64,000 bases of DNA from Polyangium sp. y55x31 (GCF_029946505.1 NZ_JARZHG010000039.1:44586-108585), one strand, 5' to 3'; shown: positions 35,338-44,834, numbered from the stretch's first letter. The notes: generated from the sequence alone by a model not told the origin. A program made the numbers and translations.

Positions 35338-37626
35338 TCAGGAGGGTGGCGCGCTCGCGGCGCCGTCCCCATCGGAAGCGCCCGCCCGCGATCGACGAGG
35401 CGCCGGGTCGGCCTCGTACCCTTCGCGGCGATAGTAATAATATCGATACTTGTATTCGTGGCGGCTGAAGTTCACGGCGTTGAGCACCGCGCCCGCCTTC
35501 GTCGCGCCGATGTCCTGCAATGCGCGCACCGCGTGCCGCGCGAGGTCCTTCGTCGTCTTGAATGCGCGCACGACGAGGACCGTGCCGTCGACCAGCGTGG
35601 AGAGCACGGCCGCGTCCGTGACCGGCACGATCGGCGGGCTGTCGATGATCACCCGGTCGAAGCGCTTCTTCACGTCGTCGAGGAACTTCTTGAATTTTTC
35701 GCTATGGAGCAGCTCCGCCGGATTCGGCGGAATCGGGCCGGCGGGAATCACCCACAGGTTCGGCACGTCGGTTTCGAGCACGGCCTCGTCGAGCGAATCG
35801 TCGAGCATCGCCGTCGTCACGCCGACGTCGGAGCTCTTGCGGAAGACGCGGTGCACGCGCGGCCGGCGCAGATCACAATCGATGAGCGCGACCTTCTGCC
35901 CCGCCTGGGCCATGACGATCGCGATGCACGTGGCCACCGTGGTCTTGCCCTCCGAAGGCCCCGCGCTCGTGACGAGCAGGGTGCGGTAGGGTTTGTCCGG
36001 GGCCATGAAGAGCAGGTTCGTCCGGATGGTGCGCGCCGCCTCGGCGATGCCGCTCGTCGGCTGCTCGTGCACGATGAGCTCGGAGTTCGTCAGGCGCACC
36101 GGCTTGCCCCGCTGCCGCCTGGGCGCATACGAGCCGGGCTTCCCCCCGTCGTCGATCTCGGGCAAAAGGCCGAGGAACGGGAGGCCGAGGTCCTTTTCGA
36201 CCTCGTCGGGCGTCTTCAAGCTGCGATCGAGCAAGCCGCGGGCGAGCGCCGTCGCAATGCCGAGGAGGACCCCCAGAAACACCCCGATCGCAATGCTGCG
36301 CGTGACCTGCGGCCGCACGGGCGCGCGCGGGACGAGCGGCCGATCGAGGACGCGGATGTTGTTCACGCGGAGGACGCGCGCGAGATCACTCTCCTTCGTG
36401 CGTTCGAGGACGAGCGAATAAAGCTTTTCGTTGTTCTCCTTCGAGCGGCGGAGGCGGTTGTACTCGATTTCGAGCAGGTTCAAATCGAGCGCCTGCTTCT
36501 TCGCGCGCTCGAAGAGCCCCGAGAGTCCCGCCTCCTGGCGCTTCAGGACGGCCAGATCCTTGTCGAGGGCGCGCTGGATGTTCTTCACCTCGGCGAGCAA
36601 CGCCTTCTTCGCCGCCTCGGCCCGCGCGTCGGCCTCCTTCACGTCGGGGTAATTGCGCCCCTTGCCCTCGCCGAGCAGGCCGTCGCGCATGCGGATCGCC
36701 TCCTCGTACGAGGTCCGGAGGCCCATCAAGACGTGGCTCTCCAGAAGCTCGCTCGCCGGCAAATCCGTGGGGTTTTCCCCCTTCACCTTCGCCAGCTCGT
36801 CCCGCCGCGCCTGGACCTCTTCTTTTCGCGTCCGGACCGTCGTCAGCGTGTCGTTGAGCTGCTTCATCTCCTCGCGCAGCATGTTCGACTGATCGTCGAT
36901 CGCGACGGAGAGGATGTTCTTCGTCTCCTTGTATTCGTGCAGCGCCATTTCGCTCGACTCGAGGTCGACCTTGAGCTTGTCGAGCTGGCTGCGCAGCCAA
37001 TCCGCCGCCGTCGCGGTCGAGGTGACCGCGTCGTCGAGGTTTTGCTGGACGTACGTATCGACGAGGACGCTCAAAATGCGCTGGGCGCGCTGTGGATCGG
37101 CGTCTTCGAGCTTGACCACCGCGAGCCGGCTCTCCTTGACCGGCTCGACCTTGATGCGGCCCCGCAGCACCTCCGCCGCGATTTCCTCGGACACATTCGC
37201 GTCCGGCGCGGGCGTGCCCGGCGGGAGATTGCCGAGAAAGCCGCCGTCGTGCTGGAGCCCGAGCTCGCTCACCACGGCCGTCGCGACCTTCATCGATTGG
37301 ATGATCTTGTATTGCGTCTCGTAATACTCGCGGTTGTCCCAGAAGCTGCCCGCGCCGAGGTCCACGATGTTCTCGACCTTCTGGCCGAGGGGACGCGGCG
37401 GGTTCGGGTCGAAGAGGATCGTCGACTGCGCCTGGTAGATTTTGACCTGGCCGAGCGTGTTGAACGTCGCCGCGAGCGAGACCACGAGCGCCGCCCCGAG
37501 CGCCGTGGACCAGTACTTGCGGACCATCTGCCAGACGATGGCAGGGCTCAGGGCCCCCTCGGGCGCGCGCTCCACGGCCGCGGCGGGCTTGGGCGTCAGG
37601 GTCGAGGTCTGAGGTGCGTCCGTCAC
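35338..37626 (-). CDS. Wzc-type polysaccharide co-polymerase and tyrosine autokinase
   Basis: The product is 762 residues. An N-terminal Wzz domain has a first membrane helix near residue 28-50; a long coiled coil follows (about 190-400), then a second membrane helix (IAIGVFLGVLLGIATAL, near residue 445). The cytosolic kinase has Walker A SAGPSEGKTT, Walker A' LIDCDLRRPRVH and Walker B VIIDSPPIVPVTD. The C-terminus has a Tyr-rich cluster (KYRYYYYRREGY), the usual autophosphorylation tail. It controls chain length and export of the exopolysaccharide. The start is GTG at 37626. It is convergent with the acetyltransferase gene. No outer-membrane Wza-type or Wzx/Wzy partner is in the window. Confidence 0.93.
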   Translation of the reverse strand: MTDAPQTSTLTPKPAAAVERAPEGALSPAIVWQMVRKYWSTALGAALVVSLAATFNTLGQVKIYQAQSTILFDPNPPRPLGQKVENIVDLGAGSFWDNREYYETQYKIIQSMKVATAVVSELGLQHDGGFLGNLPPGTPAPDANVSEEIAAEVLRGRIKVEPVKESRLAVVKLEDADPQRAQRILSVLVDTYVQQNLDDAVTSTATAADWLRSQLDKLKVDLESSEMALHEYKETKNILSVAIDDQSNMLREEMKQLNDTLTTVRTRKEEVQARRDELAKVKGENPTDLPASELLESHVLMGLRTSYEEAIRMRDGLLGEGKGRNYPDVKEADARAEAAKKALLAEVKNIQRALDKDLAVLKRQEAGLSGLFERAKKQALDLNLLEIEYNRLRRSKENNEKLYSLVLERTKESDLARVLRVNNIRVLDRPLVPRAPVRPQVTRSIAIGVFLGVLLGIATALARGLLDRSLKTPDEVEKDLGLPFLGLLPEIDDGGKPGSYAPRRQRGKPVRLTNSELIVHEQPTSGIAEAARTIRTNLLFMAPDKPYRTLLVTSAGPSEGKTTVATCIAIVMAQAGQKVALIDCDLRRPRVHRVFRKSSDVGVTTAMLDDSLDEAVLETDVPNLWVIPAGPIPPNPAELLHSEKFKKFLDDVKKRFDRVIIDSPPIVPVTDAAVLSTLVDGTVLVVRAFKTTKDLARHAVRALQDIGATKAGAVLNAVNFSRHEYKYRYYYYRREGYEADPAPRRSRAGASDGDGAASAPPS

Positions 37627-37790
37627 GGTGGCAAGTCGAGGGGCGGCCGAGCTGGCCGGCCCTGCCTAAGGTGCGCCCACGCCCCCCGATGTTCAAGCGG
37701 GCCGCGATCGCAGGAAGAGCTTACTCCCTGGCGAGGATCGCGGCCGAAAATTGGGGGGATCGGGGCTCGGCGGGCTACGGTCGGCCCCAC

Positions 37791-38060
37791 GTGCTCGGAG
37801 ATCTCGTCAAGCGCCTGGTGAACGGCGTGGTGCTCCTGCTCGGGAGCCTCGCGTTTTTCCTCGTCCCCGTCGGGGGCAAGACGTCGGCGCAACACGTCGT
37901 GGCGATCTTCTCCACGAAGCCGGCGCGCGAGGCGGCGCAAGCCTTCGCGCACGCAGCGCGCGACCTCGCCCACGAGGTGGCCGCGAACGTCGAACGAGCC
38001 AAGCGCGCCCCGGCCCTGCCCGACGCGAAGCCGAAGCCCGCGGACAAGAACGAGCGCTAA
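37791..38060 (+). CDS. Small membrane protein, uncertain start
   Basis: A frame from GTG at 37791 gives 89 residues: one membrane helix (GVVLLLGSLAFFLVPV), then a soluble Ala/Lys-rich tail. A TACGGT box ends 9 bases before the GTG, which would make the message nearly leaderless. An ATG at 37689 would add 34 basic residues and also lacks a ribosome site. No family recognised. Its end overlaps the fdx stop codon by four bases on the other strand. Confidence 0.45.
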   Translation: MLGDLVKRLVNGVVLLLGSLAFFLVPVGGKTSAQHVVAIFSTKPAREAAQAFAHAARDLAHEVAANVERAKRAPALPDAKPKPADKNER

Positions 38061-38419
38061 GCCTTCTTCTTGCGCGGGTCCGTGTACTGCGGGTGCTCGT
38101 TGTAGAAGGCGTCGAGGCTCTCGCGCGTGATCTCGGCCTCGATGTCGCCCTCGCGCACGATCTTCGCCTGGCAGCCGAGCCGCGAGTTCAGCCGCACGTC
38201 GAAGGCCTTGTCGAGGATGTCCTCCTCTTCCTCCTCCGCCTCGGTGAGCAGCTCCTTGCCGCGCAAAACGTAGACGTGACACGTCGAGCACGCGCACACG
38301 CCGCCACACGCCGAGCCCTCGGGCGCCTCGACCTTGCGCGCCGCTTCGAGGAGCGAACTCCCGATCGGTACCTCGACGTCGTACGTCGACCCGTGCGCCA
38401 AAAACCGTACCTTTGCCAT
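38057..38419 (-). CDS. fdx: 2Fe-2S ferredoxin of the isc operon
   Basis: The 120-residue protein has the ferredoxin cysteines in CGGVCACSTC and a last one in GCQAKIV, with the [17 protein letters not shown] opening of isc-type ferredoxins. It supplies electrons for Fe-S cluster assembly on IscU. It overlaps the hscA stop by ATGA. A Lys-rich tail (DPRKKKA) extends a little past the usual family length. An iscX gene does not follow. Confidence 0.92.
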   Translation of the reverse strand: MAKVRFLAHGSTYDVEVPIGSSLLEAARKVEAPEGSACGGVCACSTCHVYVLRGKELLTEAEEEEEDILDKAFDVRLNSRLGCQAKIVREGDIEAEITRESLDAFYNEHPQYTDPRKKKA

Positions 38420-40377
38420 CAGCTCCCCGTCCCGGAGGCGTCGCCTTCCGGTGCGCTCTGCCCCGCGTGCTCGGCGAGGTGGGCCTCGACGCCCCTCGCC
38501 TGCGCCACGGTGCTCTCGATCGCCGCCACGTCCTTGCCCGCGATCGCCTTGGCGATCGCGCGATCCATGCGCCTGCCGGCCCAGCCGTGCGTGACGTCGT
38601 CGAGGACCTCGGTGCGGCCGCGGATGATCGCCGCACGGCTGCCCCGGATCGCCTCTTCGAGCCCGGCGAGGGCTTCGTCGATGCGCGTGCGCTCCTCGTC
38701 GCCTTCGAGCAGATCGGCGTCGGCGACGAGGGCCTTTTTCGTGGCGAGCACGACCCGCTCGGCCTCGACACGCGCCTCGATGAGCTGACGTTTTTCGAGG
38801 TCCTCTTCGCCGTGATCGAGCGCGGCCATGAGCATCGCCTCGACCTCTTCGTCCGTGAGGCCGTAACTCGGTTTGACCTCCACCTTTTGCTCGACGCCCG
38901 TCGTGAGCTCCTTCGCGGTCACGTTGAGCAGGCCGTCCGCGTCCACACGGAACGTGACTTCGAGCCGCGCGAGGCCCGCGGGCATGGGCGGGATTCCTTT
39001 GAGGACAAAGCGAGCGAGGGAGCGGCAGTCGACCGCGAGCTCGCGCTCACCCTGGACGATGTGCAGGTCGAAGCCGGTCTGGTTGTCCGCGTACGTGGTG
39101 AAGGTTTGTCGCGCGCCGGCCGGGATCGTGGTGTTGCGCGGGAGGATCTTCTCGACGACGCCGCCCATGGTCTCGAGGCCGAGCGAGAGCGGCAGGACGT
39201 CGAGCAGGAGGACCTCGTCGGCGCGTTCTTTGGAGCCGGCGAGGATGTCGGCCTGGATCGCAGCGCCGAGCGCGACGACCTCTTCGGGATCGAGGTCGCA
39301 GAGCGGCGGCTTGCCGAAGAGTTTTTCCACGTACTGCCGCACGTACGGCACGCGGGTCGAACCGCCGACGAGGATGACGCCGTCGAGCTCGTCGGCAGCG
39401 ATGCCCGCGTCGCGGAGCGCGCGCCGGCAAGCGACGCCCGTGCGCTCGACGATCGGCTTGATCAGGGCCTCGAACTCGTCACGCGTGACGGCGAGCTTTC
39501 GCGTGCCGCCCGGGACCTCGATCTCGGCCTCGACACGATCGTTCTCGGTGAGCCCATGCTTGATCTTGCGAGCCGTATCGAGCGCGAGCCGCACGAGCTC
39601 ACGCGGGCGGTTTTCCGCAGGGACGCCGAGCTCCTGGAGCAGACGCTCGGCGAGCGCGCGATCCATGTCGTCGCCGCCGAGCGCGCTGTCGCCGCCGGTC
39701 GAGCGCACCTGGAAGACGCCGTCGTCGAGCAGGAGGATCGTCACGTCGAACGTGCCGCCGCCAAGGTCGTACACCGCGAAGAGGCCGTTCTTCTGCTTTT
39801 CGAGCCCGTACGCGAGCGCCGCAGCCGTCGGCTCGTTGAGGAGCCGGAGCACGTCGAGGCCCGCGAGCTTGCCCGCGTCCTTCGTCGCCTGCCGTTGCGC
39901 GTCGTCGAAGTACGCAGGCACGGTGATCACGGCGCCGCCGACGGAGCGCAGCTCGTCCTCGGCGAGCGAACGCAGCACCCGGAGGATCTCGGCCGAGACC
40001 TCGACGGGCGTGACCGCGCGATCGCGGACCTTGAAGCGCACGCTCTTCGCTTCCTCGGGCGTCTTCGGCTCGACGAACTCGTACGGGCCGAGCCTGCGCG
40101 TCTCCGGATCGTCCGCCCCGCGCCCCATGAAGCGCTTCACGCTGACGATGGTCTCGCGCGGAAAGTCGACCGCGAGGCGCTGCGCGTCGACCCCGACGAT
40201 CACGCGGCCGCGCGGATCGTAGTGCACGACCGAAGGGACGAGCGCCACCGCGTTGCAGTCGTTGATGACGACGGGCTTGCCGTCACGGACACGCGCGACG
40301 AGCGAGTTCGTGGTGCCGAGGTCGATGCCGATCGGCCTCGGAGCCGCCTTGGGGTCGAAGATTTCGAGCAGAGCCAT
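38419..40377 (-). CDS. hscA: HscA, Hsp70-type chaperone for Fe-S cluster transfer
   Basis: The 652-residue protein has the Hsp70 ATPase motifs [29 protein letters not shown] and [14 protein letters not shown], and a substrate-binding half with [18 protein letters not shown]. HscA uses ATP to release clusters from IscU, guided by HscB. It is about 35 residues longer than the E. coli protein, mainly at the C-terminus. The ATG at 40377 lies 15 bp after the hscB stop. Its isc-operon position separates it from a general DnaK. Confidence 0.93.
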   Translation of the reverse strand: MALLEIFDPKAAPRPIGIDLGTTNSLVARVRDGKPVVINDCNAVALVPSVVHYDPRGRVIVGVDAQRLAVDFPRETIVSVKRFMGRGADDPETRRLGPYEFVEPKTPEEAKSVRFKVRDRAVTPVEVSAEILRVLRSLAEDELRSVGGAVITVPAYFDDAQRQATKDAGKLAGLDVLRLLNEPTAAALAYGLEKQKNGLFAVYDLGGGTFDVTILLLDDGVFQVRSTGGDSALGGDDMDRALAERLLQELGVPAENRPRELVRLALDTARKIKHGLTENDRVEAEIEVPGGTRKLAVTRDEFEALIKPIVERTGVACRRALRDAGIAADELDGVILVGGSTRVPYVRQYVEKLFGKPPLCDLDPEEVVALGAAIQADILAGSKERADEVLLLDVLPLSLGLETMGGVVEKILPRNTTIPAGARQTFTTYADNQTGFDLHIVQGERELAVDCRSLARFVLKGIPPMPAGLARLEVTFRVDADGLLNVTAKELTTGVEQKVEVKPSYGLTDEEVEAMLMAALDHGEEDLEKRQLIEARVEAERVVLATKKALVADADLLEGDEERTRIDEALAGLEEAIRGSRAAIIRGRTEVLDDVTHGWAGRRMDRAIAKAIAGKDVAAIESTVAQARGVEAHLAEHAGQSAPEGDASGTGS

Positions 40378-40392
40378 GAGGATCTTTCAGGA

Positions 40393-40923
40393 TCAGGAAG
40401 AGAGCTCTTCCTCGATCGCGCTCGCCTCGTCGAGGAAGCGCCGAAGATAACGGAGCTCGCCGAGCTCGGGCAGGACGGCCGCGAGCTTCGTCGTGTCCGG
40501 ATCGGAAGCTGCAAACTGGCGGCCCATCGATGCGAGCACCTCGCGCTCACGCAGGCGGATCGCATCCGCGAGCGCATGGACGGCCGCGAGGTCCTTGCGC
40601 CGCCGCGCATCGCCGAGCTCCTCGCGCCGCTCCATCATCTCCATCAGGAGATCGGGCGACGGCTTGGGCTCGGCGGTTTCTCCAACGGGCACGCCGGCAC
40701 GTCGAAGGAGCGCCTCGGCGCGGCGGATCGGATCCTTCAGCACGCGGAAGGCGTCGTTCACCTCGATCGCGCGCGACAGGGACAAACGCCGCTCCGCCGC
40801 GGGCGCGCCCGCGTAACGATCGGGGTGGAGCGCGCGCGAGAGGTCACGATGCCGGCGCGCGAGGTCGTCCGGATCGAGGTCGAAGCGGGCCTCGACGCCC
40901 AGCGTCTGGAAGGGATCGATCAT
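40393..40923 (-). CDS. hscB: HscB, J-domain co-chaperone
   Basis: The 176-residue protein starts MIDPFQTLGVEARFDLDPDDL and has the HPD motif of J domains (LHPDRYAGAP). Helices SRAIEVNDAFRVLKDPIRRAE and a C-terminal helical IscU-binding part complete the family pattern. It stimulates the HscA ATPase and delivers IscU. Start and size fit well. It sits between iscA and hscA. Confidence 0.92.
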   Translation of the reverse strand: MIDPFQTLGVEARFDLDPDDLARRHRDLSRALHPDRYAGAPAAERRLSLSRAIEVNDAFRVLKDPIRRAEALLRRAGVPVGETAEPKPSPDLLMEMMERREELGDARRRKDLAAVHALADAIRLREREVLASMGRQFAASDPDTTKLAAVLPELGELRYLRRFLDEASAIEEELSS

Positions 40924-40975
40924 CGTGAGAGGAGCGGTTGGAAGCAGCGTCCGCGCCGCGACACGCGGAGCTTGC

Positions 40976-41395
40976 TCAGCCGACGGTGAAGGAGTGTCCG
41001 CAGCCGCAGCGGCTCGCTTCCTTGGGGTTCTTGAACTTGAAGCCCTGGAACATCAGGGTCTTCTCCCAGTCGAGCACCGAGCCGCCGAGGTAAAGAATGC
41101 TCTTCTTGTCGCAGTAGACGCGGACCGTGCTCTTGCCGTCCTCGGGGAACTCGAGGACGAGGTCGCCCTTGCGCGGAGCGTCGTCGTCGAACTCGATGAC
41201 GTACGAAAAACCCGAGCAGCCGCCGCCCCGGATCCCGACGCGGATCGCGGCGTCGGGCGTGCCCCGCTTGGCGAGGTTCGTCCGCATCGCCTCGACCGCC
41301 GCCGTGGTCACGCCGATCGTCTTCTTCGCGTCGGTCGGCGCAGGCGCCCGCTGCTCCGTCTGGTTGCCCTGCGAAACTTCCTGGCTCGCGTTCAT
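40976..41395 (-). CDS. iscA: IscA, A-type Fe-S carrier
   Basis: The 139-residue protein has the A-type signature with cysteines in GGCSGFSYVIEFD and CGCGHSF at the C-terminus, plus VRVYCDKKSILYLGG. It binds iron or a cluster and passes it to targets. A polar N-terminal tail of about 30 residues (MNASQEVSQGNQTEQRAP) is longer than in E. coli IscA. It follows iscU by 35 bp. Confidence 0.9.
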   Translation of the reverse strand: MNASQEVSQGNQTEQRAPAPTDAKKTIGVTTAAVEAMRTNLAKRGTPDAAIRVGIRGGGCSGFSYVIEFDDDAPRKGDLVLEFPEDGKSTVRVYCDKKSILYLGGSVLDWEKTLMFQGFKFKNPKEASRCGCGHSFTVG

Positions 41396-41429
41396 CGTAC
41401 GTTCTCCGTCCGCCGCCCCGAATGCGCCG

Positions 41430-41834
41430 TCACTGCCCCGAGAGGGCCTTCTTCGCCGCCTGCTTCGACCGGAAGTCGGCGATCGCGCTCTTGATCGCGT
41501 CCTCGGCGAGCACCGAGCAGTGGATCTTCACCGGCGGCAGGTGGAGCTCCTCCGCGATCATGCTGTTCTTGATCTGCTCGGCCTCGTCGATCGTCTTGCC
41601 CTTGAGCCACTCGGTCGCGAGCGACGAGGAGGCGATCGCCGAGCCGCAGCCGAACGTCTTGAACTTCGCGTCCTCGATGACGCCGGAGTCGCTCACCTTG
41701 ATCTGCAGGCGCATCACGTCGCCGCAAGCAGGCGCGCCGACGAGCCCCGTGCCGACGTGTTCGTCATTCTTGTCGAGCGTGCCCACGTTGCGCGGGTTCT
41801 CGTAGTGCTCGATCACTTTCTCGCTGTATGCCAT
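41430..41834 (-). CDS. iscU: IscU, Fe-S cluster scaffold
   Basis: The 134-residue protein has all three cluster cysteines, in PACGDVMRLQI, TFGCGSAIASSS and IHCSVLAEDA. The HscA recognition motif LPPVK is present just before the last one. It is the scaffold on which IscS sulfur and iron form the cluster. The ATG at 41834 follows iscS by 24 bp. Confidence 0.95.
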   Translation of the reverse strand: MAYSEKVIEHYENPRNVGTLDKNDEHVGTGLVGAPACGDVMRLQIKVSDSGVIEDAKFKTFGCGSAIASSSLATEWLKGKTIDEAEQIKNSMIAEELHLPPVKIHCSVLAEDAIKSAIADFRSKQAAKKALSGQ

Positions 41835-41858
41835 GGCTCGAACCTCTCCTACCTCAAA

Positions 41859-43082
41859 TCAATGCGCGGCCCACTGCACGGAAGCGAGATCGATGCCTTC
41901 CTTGTGCATCTCGTAGAGCGGGGACATCTCGCGGAGCTTGTTTACCTTGCGGATCACGAGGTCGGCCACGTAGTCGACCTCCTCCTCGGTGGTGAACCGA
42001 CCGAGGCCAAAACGAATCGACGAGTGGGCGAGGTCGTCGCCGATGCCCATCGCGTGCAGCACGTACGAGGGCTCGAGGCTCGCGCTCGTGCAAGCCGAGC
42101 CGCTCGAGACCGCCACGTCCTTGATCGCCATGATGAGGGCCTCGCCCTCGACGAACGCGAACGAGACGTTGAGGTTGCCCGGGAGCCTGTGCTCGAGCGA
42201 GCCGTTCACGATGACCTCGTCGAGCTCGGTCGTGATGCGCCGGCGGAGCTTTTCCCGAAGCGCGAGGATGCGCTCGTTCTCCGCGCGCCCCTCCTCCATG
42301 AGGATCTCCGCAGCTCTGGCGAAGCCCACGATGCCCGGCACGTTGAGCGTGCCCGAGCGGAGGCCGAACTCGTGCCCGCCGCCGTCCACCTGCGCGACGA
42401 GGCGCACGCGCGGCTTCGACCGGCGCACGTAGAGCGCGCCGACTCCTTTGGGCCCGTACATCTTGTGCGCGGTGATCGAGGCGAGATCGACATTCATCGC
42501 CTCGACGTCGAACGGCACCTTGCCCACGCCCTGCACCGCGTCCGAGTGCAGAAGGACACCACGTGACCGCGTGATCTTGCCGATCTCCGCGATCGGCTGC
42601 ACCGTGCCGACCTCGTTGTTCGCGAGCATCACGGAGACGAGGATCGTCTTGTCCGTGATCGCCTTGGCGACGTCGTCCGGGCTCACGAGCCCGTCCTTGC
42701 CGACGGGCAGGTACGTCACCTCGTAGCCCTGCTTCTCCAGGCGCTTGCACGTGTCGAGCACGGCCTTGTGCTCGATCACCGTGGTGATGATGTGGTTGCC
42801 CTTCTCCTTGTAGAGCTCGGCGACGCCCTTGATCGCGAGGTTGTCGCTCTCGGTCGCGCCCGACGTGAAGACGATCTCCTTCGGGTTCGACGCGCCAATG
42901 AGCTTCGCCAGGATCTCCCGCGAGCGCGAAACCGCTTCCTCCGCCGTCCACCCGAAGACGTGGCTCCGGCTGGCCGCGTTGCCGAACCGGGCGTTGAAAT
43001 ACGGGAGCATCGCCTCCACGACGCGCGGATCGACCGGCGTCGTGGCGTGGTAGTCCATGTAAATCGGGATCTGGATCGACAT
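41859..43082 (-). CDS. iscS: IscS cysteine desulfurase
   Basis: From the ATG at 43082 the protein has 407 residues ([18 protein letters not shown]). The PLP lysine lies in [12 protein letters not shown], and the catalytic-cysteine loop is [17 protein letters not shown]. It takes sulfur from cysteine and hands it to IscU and to thiolation enzymes such as MnmA, encoded at 59894. It is the first structural gene of the operon, 27 bp after the regulator. A longer frame starting at 43106 is unlikely. Confidence 0.95.
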   Translation of the reverse strand: MSIQIPIYMDYHATTPVDPRVVEAMLPYFNARFGNAASRSHVFGWTAEEAVSRSREILAKLIGASNPKEIVFTSGATESDNLAIKGVAELYKEKGNHIITTVIEHKAVLDTCKRLEKQGYEVTYLPVGKDGLVSPDDVAKAITDKTILVSVMLANNEVGTVQPIAEIGKITRSRGVLLHSDAVQGVGKVPFDVEAMNVDLASITAHKMYGPKGVGALYVRRSKPRVRLVAQVDGGGHEFGLRSGTLNVPGIVGFARAAEILMEEGRAENERILALREKLRRRITTELDEVIVNGSLEHRLPGNLNVSFAFVEGEALIMAIKDVAVSSGSACTSASLEPSYVLHAMGIGDDLAHSSIRFGLGRFTTEEEVDYVADLVIRKVNKLREMSPLYEMHKEGIDLASVQWAAH

Positions 43083-43109
43083 CGGTTTCGTCTCTCTTCG
43101 AAGCACCCT

Positions 43110-43757
43110 CTAGCGGTCCGCGCCACCTCGGGAGTGCCCGTTTCCACCGTGAATTCCGGCCACCAGCTCGGGCTCGGCTTGCGTCCGATCGTGCACGTTG
43201 CAGTCCGTGCAAGCCGCCACGATCTCGTCGGGCGCACACGTGTCGCACGTGTCGAGGTAATCGATGCTCGCCACGAGCTCACGCTCGAGCGAGGAGAGCC
43301 GCGTGATCTGCGCGCGCGTCTCTTCCAGCTTCTGCAGGTAGATCGCTCGCACCCGCGCCATCGCCTCGGGCGCCGAGGGCGCGTTCTCCCAGAACGCGAC
43401 GATCTCCTGGATCTGCGAGAGGCTGAGCCCGAGATCGTGCAACTTGCCGATCCAGCGGACCCGCGTGACCGCCGCCCGATCGTAGAGCCGATACCGGCCC
43501 TTCGAACGCGCGTGCGGCCGGAGCAAACCGACTTCCTCGTAATGGTGAATCGCCCGGACCGTCTTGCCGACGGCACGCGCGATGTCCCCGACCTGAAGGA
43601 GACGTTCGCCCCCGTGCCCGTCCCGATCGTCGTCGAGATCCGGCGGCACGAGCCCCGCCTCGGCCCGCTGCACACCATGCGCACGAACGCCATTCGGGAG
43701 AGGAAGGACACCTCTCTCGAAGCCCTGCGCTAAAGGTAGATGGCGGACCGGTCGCAT
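43110..43757 (-). CDS. MerR-family regulator at the head of the isc operon, in place of IscR
   Basis: I chose ATG 43757 (MRPVRHLPLAQGFERG), with GGAG 7 bases upstream, giving 215 residues. A GTG start nearer the DNA-binding domain is possible. The MerR winged helix is at about 53-93 (LLQVGDIARAVGKTVRAIHHYEE, shown in part; GRYRLYD). A helical dimer region follows, then a C-x2-C-x8-C-x2-C cluster (C171, C174, C183, C186; CDTC...CTDC). This could hold an Fe-S cluster or zinc. Known MerR relatives sense metals or redox. It probably controls the isc genes; sensing is inferred. Confidence 0.8.
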   Translation of the reverse strand: MRPVRHLPLAQGFERGVLPLPNGVRAHGVQRAEAGLVPPDLDDDRDGHGGERLLQVGDIARAVGKTVRAIHHYEEVGLLRPHARSKGRYRLYDRAAVTRVRWIGKLHDLGLSLSQIQEIVAFWENAPSAPEAMARVRAIYLQKLEETRAQITRLSSLERELVASIDYLDTCDTCAPDEIVAACTDCNVHDRTQAEPELVAGIHGGNGHSRGGADR

Positions 43758-43781
43758 TGGAAACTCCAACCCTCACGCACG

Positions 43782-43799
43782 CGTTAGGGTTACCTAACG
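43782..43799. promoter_or_regulatory. 18-bp inverted repeat, candidate operator for the MerR-type regulator
   Basis: Perfect 7-base arms CGTTAGG and CCTAACG flank a four-base spacer (GTTA), between the regulator gene and the divergent ligase-like gene. Eighteen bases is a normal size for MerR-family sites. A second shorter palindrome, TTGGA-AAC-TCCAA, is at 43757-43769. Confidence 0.5.
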
Positions 43800-43802
43800 G
43801 AA

Positions 43803-43831
43803 GGTTTAGGCGGGCCTCGGGAGGCTGTCAA
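43803..43831 (-). promoter_or_regulatory. Candidate sigma-70 promoter of the isc regulator operon
   Basis: Read on the minus strand: TTGACA (perfect -35), 17 bases, then TAAACC. The 18-bp palindrome begins a few bases after the -10 box and would cover the start of transcription, which suits repression. Confidence 0.45.
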
Positions 43832-43847
43832 CCGGAGCAGGACGAAA

Positions 43848-44795
43848 ATGCACGCGATCGAGCTGAAGAAGCGCGCGATCCCCGAAGCGCTCGCGCTCGG
43901 CCCCGCGCTTCTCGAGCGGGCCGCAGAGGCGCAGGCGGCGCACGTGGCGCTGAGCCTGGTCGATGGATCGGCCGTGGTGCTCGGCGCGGCGCAGCGCGCA
44001 GGCCGCGTCGTGGACCTCGCGGCGTGCGCGCAGAGAGGCATCCCGATCTTGCGACGCGCGACGACGGGGACGGCTGCCTGGCTCGGCGGACGGGGCCTCG
44101 TAGTGACGCTCGTGCTGCCACACGTCGCGGCGCTCGTGGCGGACGCGACGCCGCGGACGCTGCTGAACCGGAACGTGCGACCGCTGCTCGGAGGTTTTAC
44201 CCGGGCAGGGATGCTCGCGCATTACTTCGGGCGCGAATGGATCACGCTGCGTCGTCGACCGGCGGTGCTGCTCGGGTTCGACGTCGCGGAATCGGGCGCG
44301 GTGCTCGTGGAAGCGTTCGTCGGGTACGACGCGGCGATCGCTCTGCCGGAGGAGATCACGACCGAGAGCGAACGCGCGATCGATCGGTTCCTCGGCAAGA
44401 AGCCCGCCTCGCTCGCCGAGCTCTCGACGGATGCGCCGATCGACCTCGACCGTTTTGCGCACGCGCTCCTCGAAGGCTTGCGTGCGCGCATCGAGATGAC
44501 GCGCACGGCGATGATCGTGCCTTCGAACGAACTCGACACACGCCCCTTCGCTCCGATCGATCACGCGCTCGATCCTGTCCCCGACGGCCTGATCCTTCGC
44601 CCGGCCGTGCGTGTGCCGATCGGCTGGATCGAGGCCGCGTTCGACGGGGCGCAGCGCGCCTGGCTCGGTGGAGACGTGCTCGCGCCGCGCTGGGCGCTCG
44701 CTCGCATCGCTACGCAAGGAGACGCGGGCTTGCCGGAGATCCCGCTCGAAGGCGCGACGATCGCCGATCTGCTCGCCTGCGGAGATCGATCGTAG
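43848..44795 (+). CDS. Divergent lipoate-protein ligase/biotinyl-ligase-fold protein
   Basis: The 315-residue protein follows the LplA/LipB fold order: SAVVLGAAQRAGRVVDLAA, GIPILRRATTGTAAWLGGRG, LLNRNVRPLLGGFTRAGML, YFGREWITLRRRPAVLLGF and SGAVLVEAFVGYD. The classical RRxGGG triplet is altered to RRATTG, and the expected catalytic lysine region reads LRRRPAVLLGFD, so activity as a lipoate ligase is uncertain. It may act as a partner or a divergent acyltransferase. A GGAG/AGGA site precedes the ATG. It is divergent from the isc operon, and lipoate synthesis depends on Fe-S enzymes. Confidence 0.5.
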   Translation: MHAIELKKRAIPEALALGPALLERAAEAQAAHVALSLVDGSAVVLGAAQRAGRVVDLAACAQRGIPILRRATTGTAAWLGGRGLVVTLVLPHVAALVADATPRTLLNRNVRPLLGGFTRAGMLAHYFGREWITLRRRPAVLLGFDVAESGAVLVEAFVGYDAAIALPEEITTESERAIDRFLGKKPASLAELSTDAPIDLDRFAHALLEGLRARIEMTRTAMIVPSNELDTRPFAPIDHALDPVPDGLILRPAVRVPIGWIEAAFDGAQRAWLGGDVLAPRWALARIATQGDAGLPEIPLEGATIADLLACGDRS

Positions 44796-44808
44796 GACCT
44801 CAAAAGAA

Positions 44809-44834
44809 AAACGCCCCGCGTGGGCAGGGCGTTT
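44809..44834. terminator. Bidirectional terminator hairpin
   Basis: AAACGCCC and GGGCGTTT arms flank a 10-base loop, between the ends of the ligase-like gene (plus) and the choice-of-anchor lipoprotein gene (minus). Runs of A and T on the two sides serve both strands. Confidence 0.65.

Noticed and set aside
18548..37626. Recently transferred island
   Set aside because: GC content and codon use look the same as in flanking genes and no tRNA, integrase or direct repeats were seen at its ends.
38413..40989. Plus-strand open frame opposite hscA
   Set aside because: hscA and hscB are certain from motifs; the antisense frame shows no family pattern.
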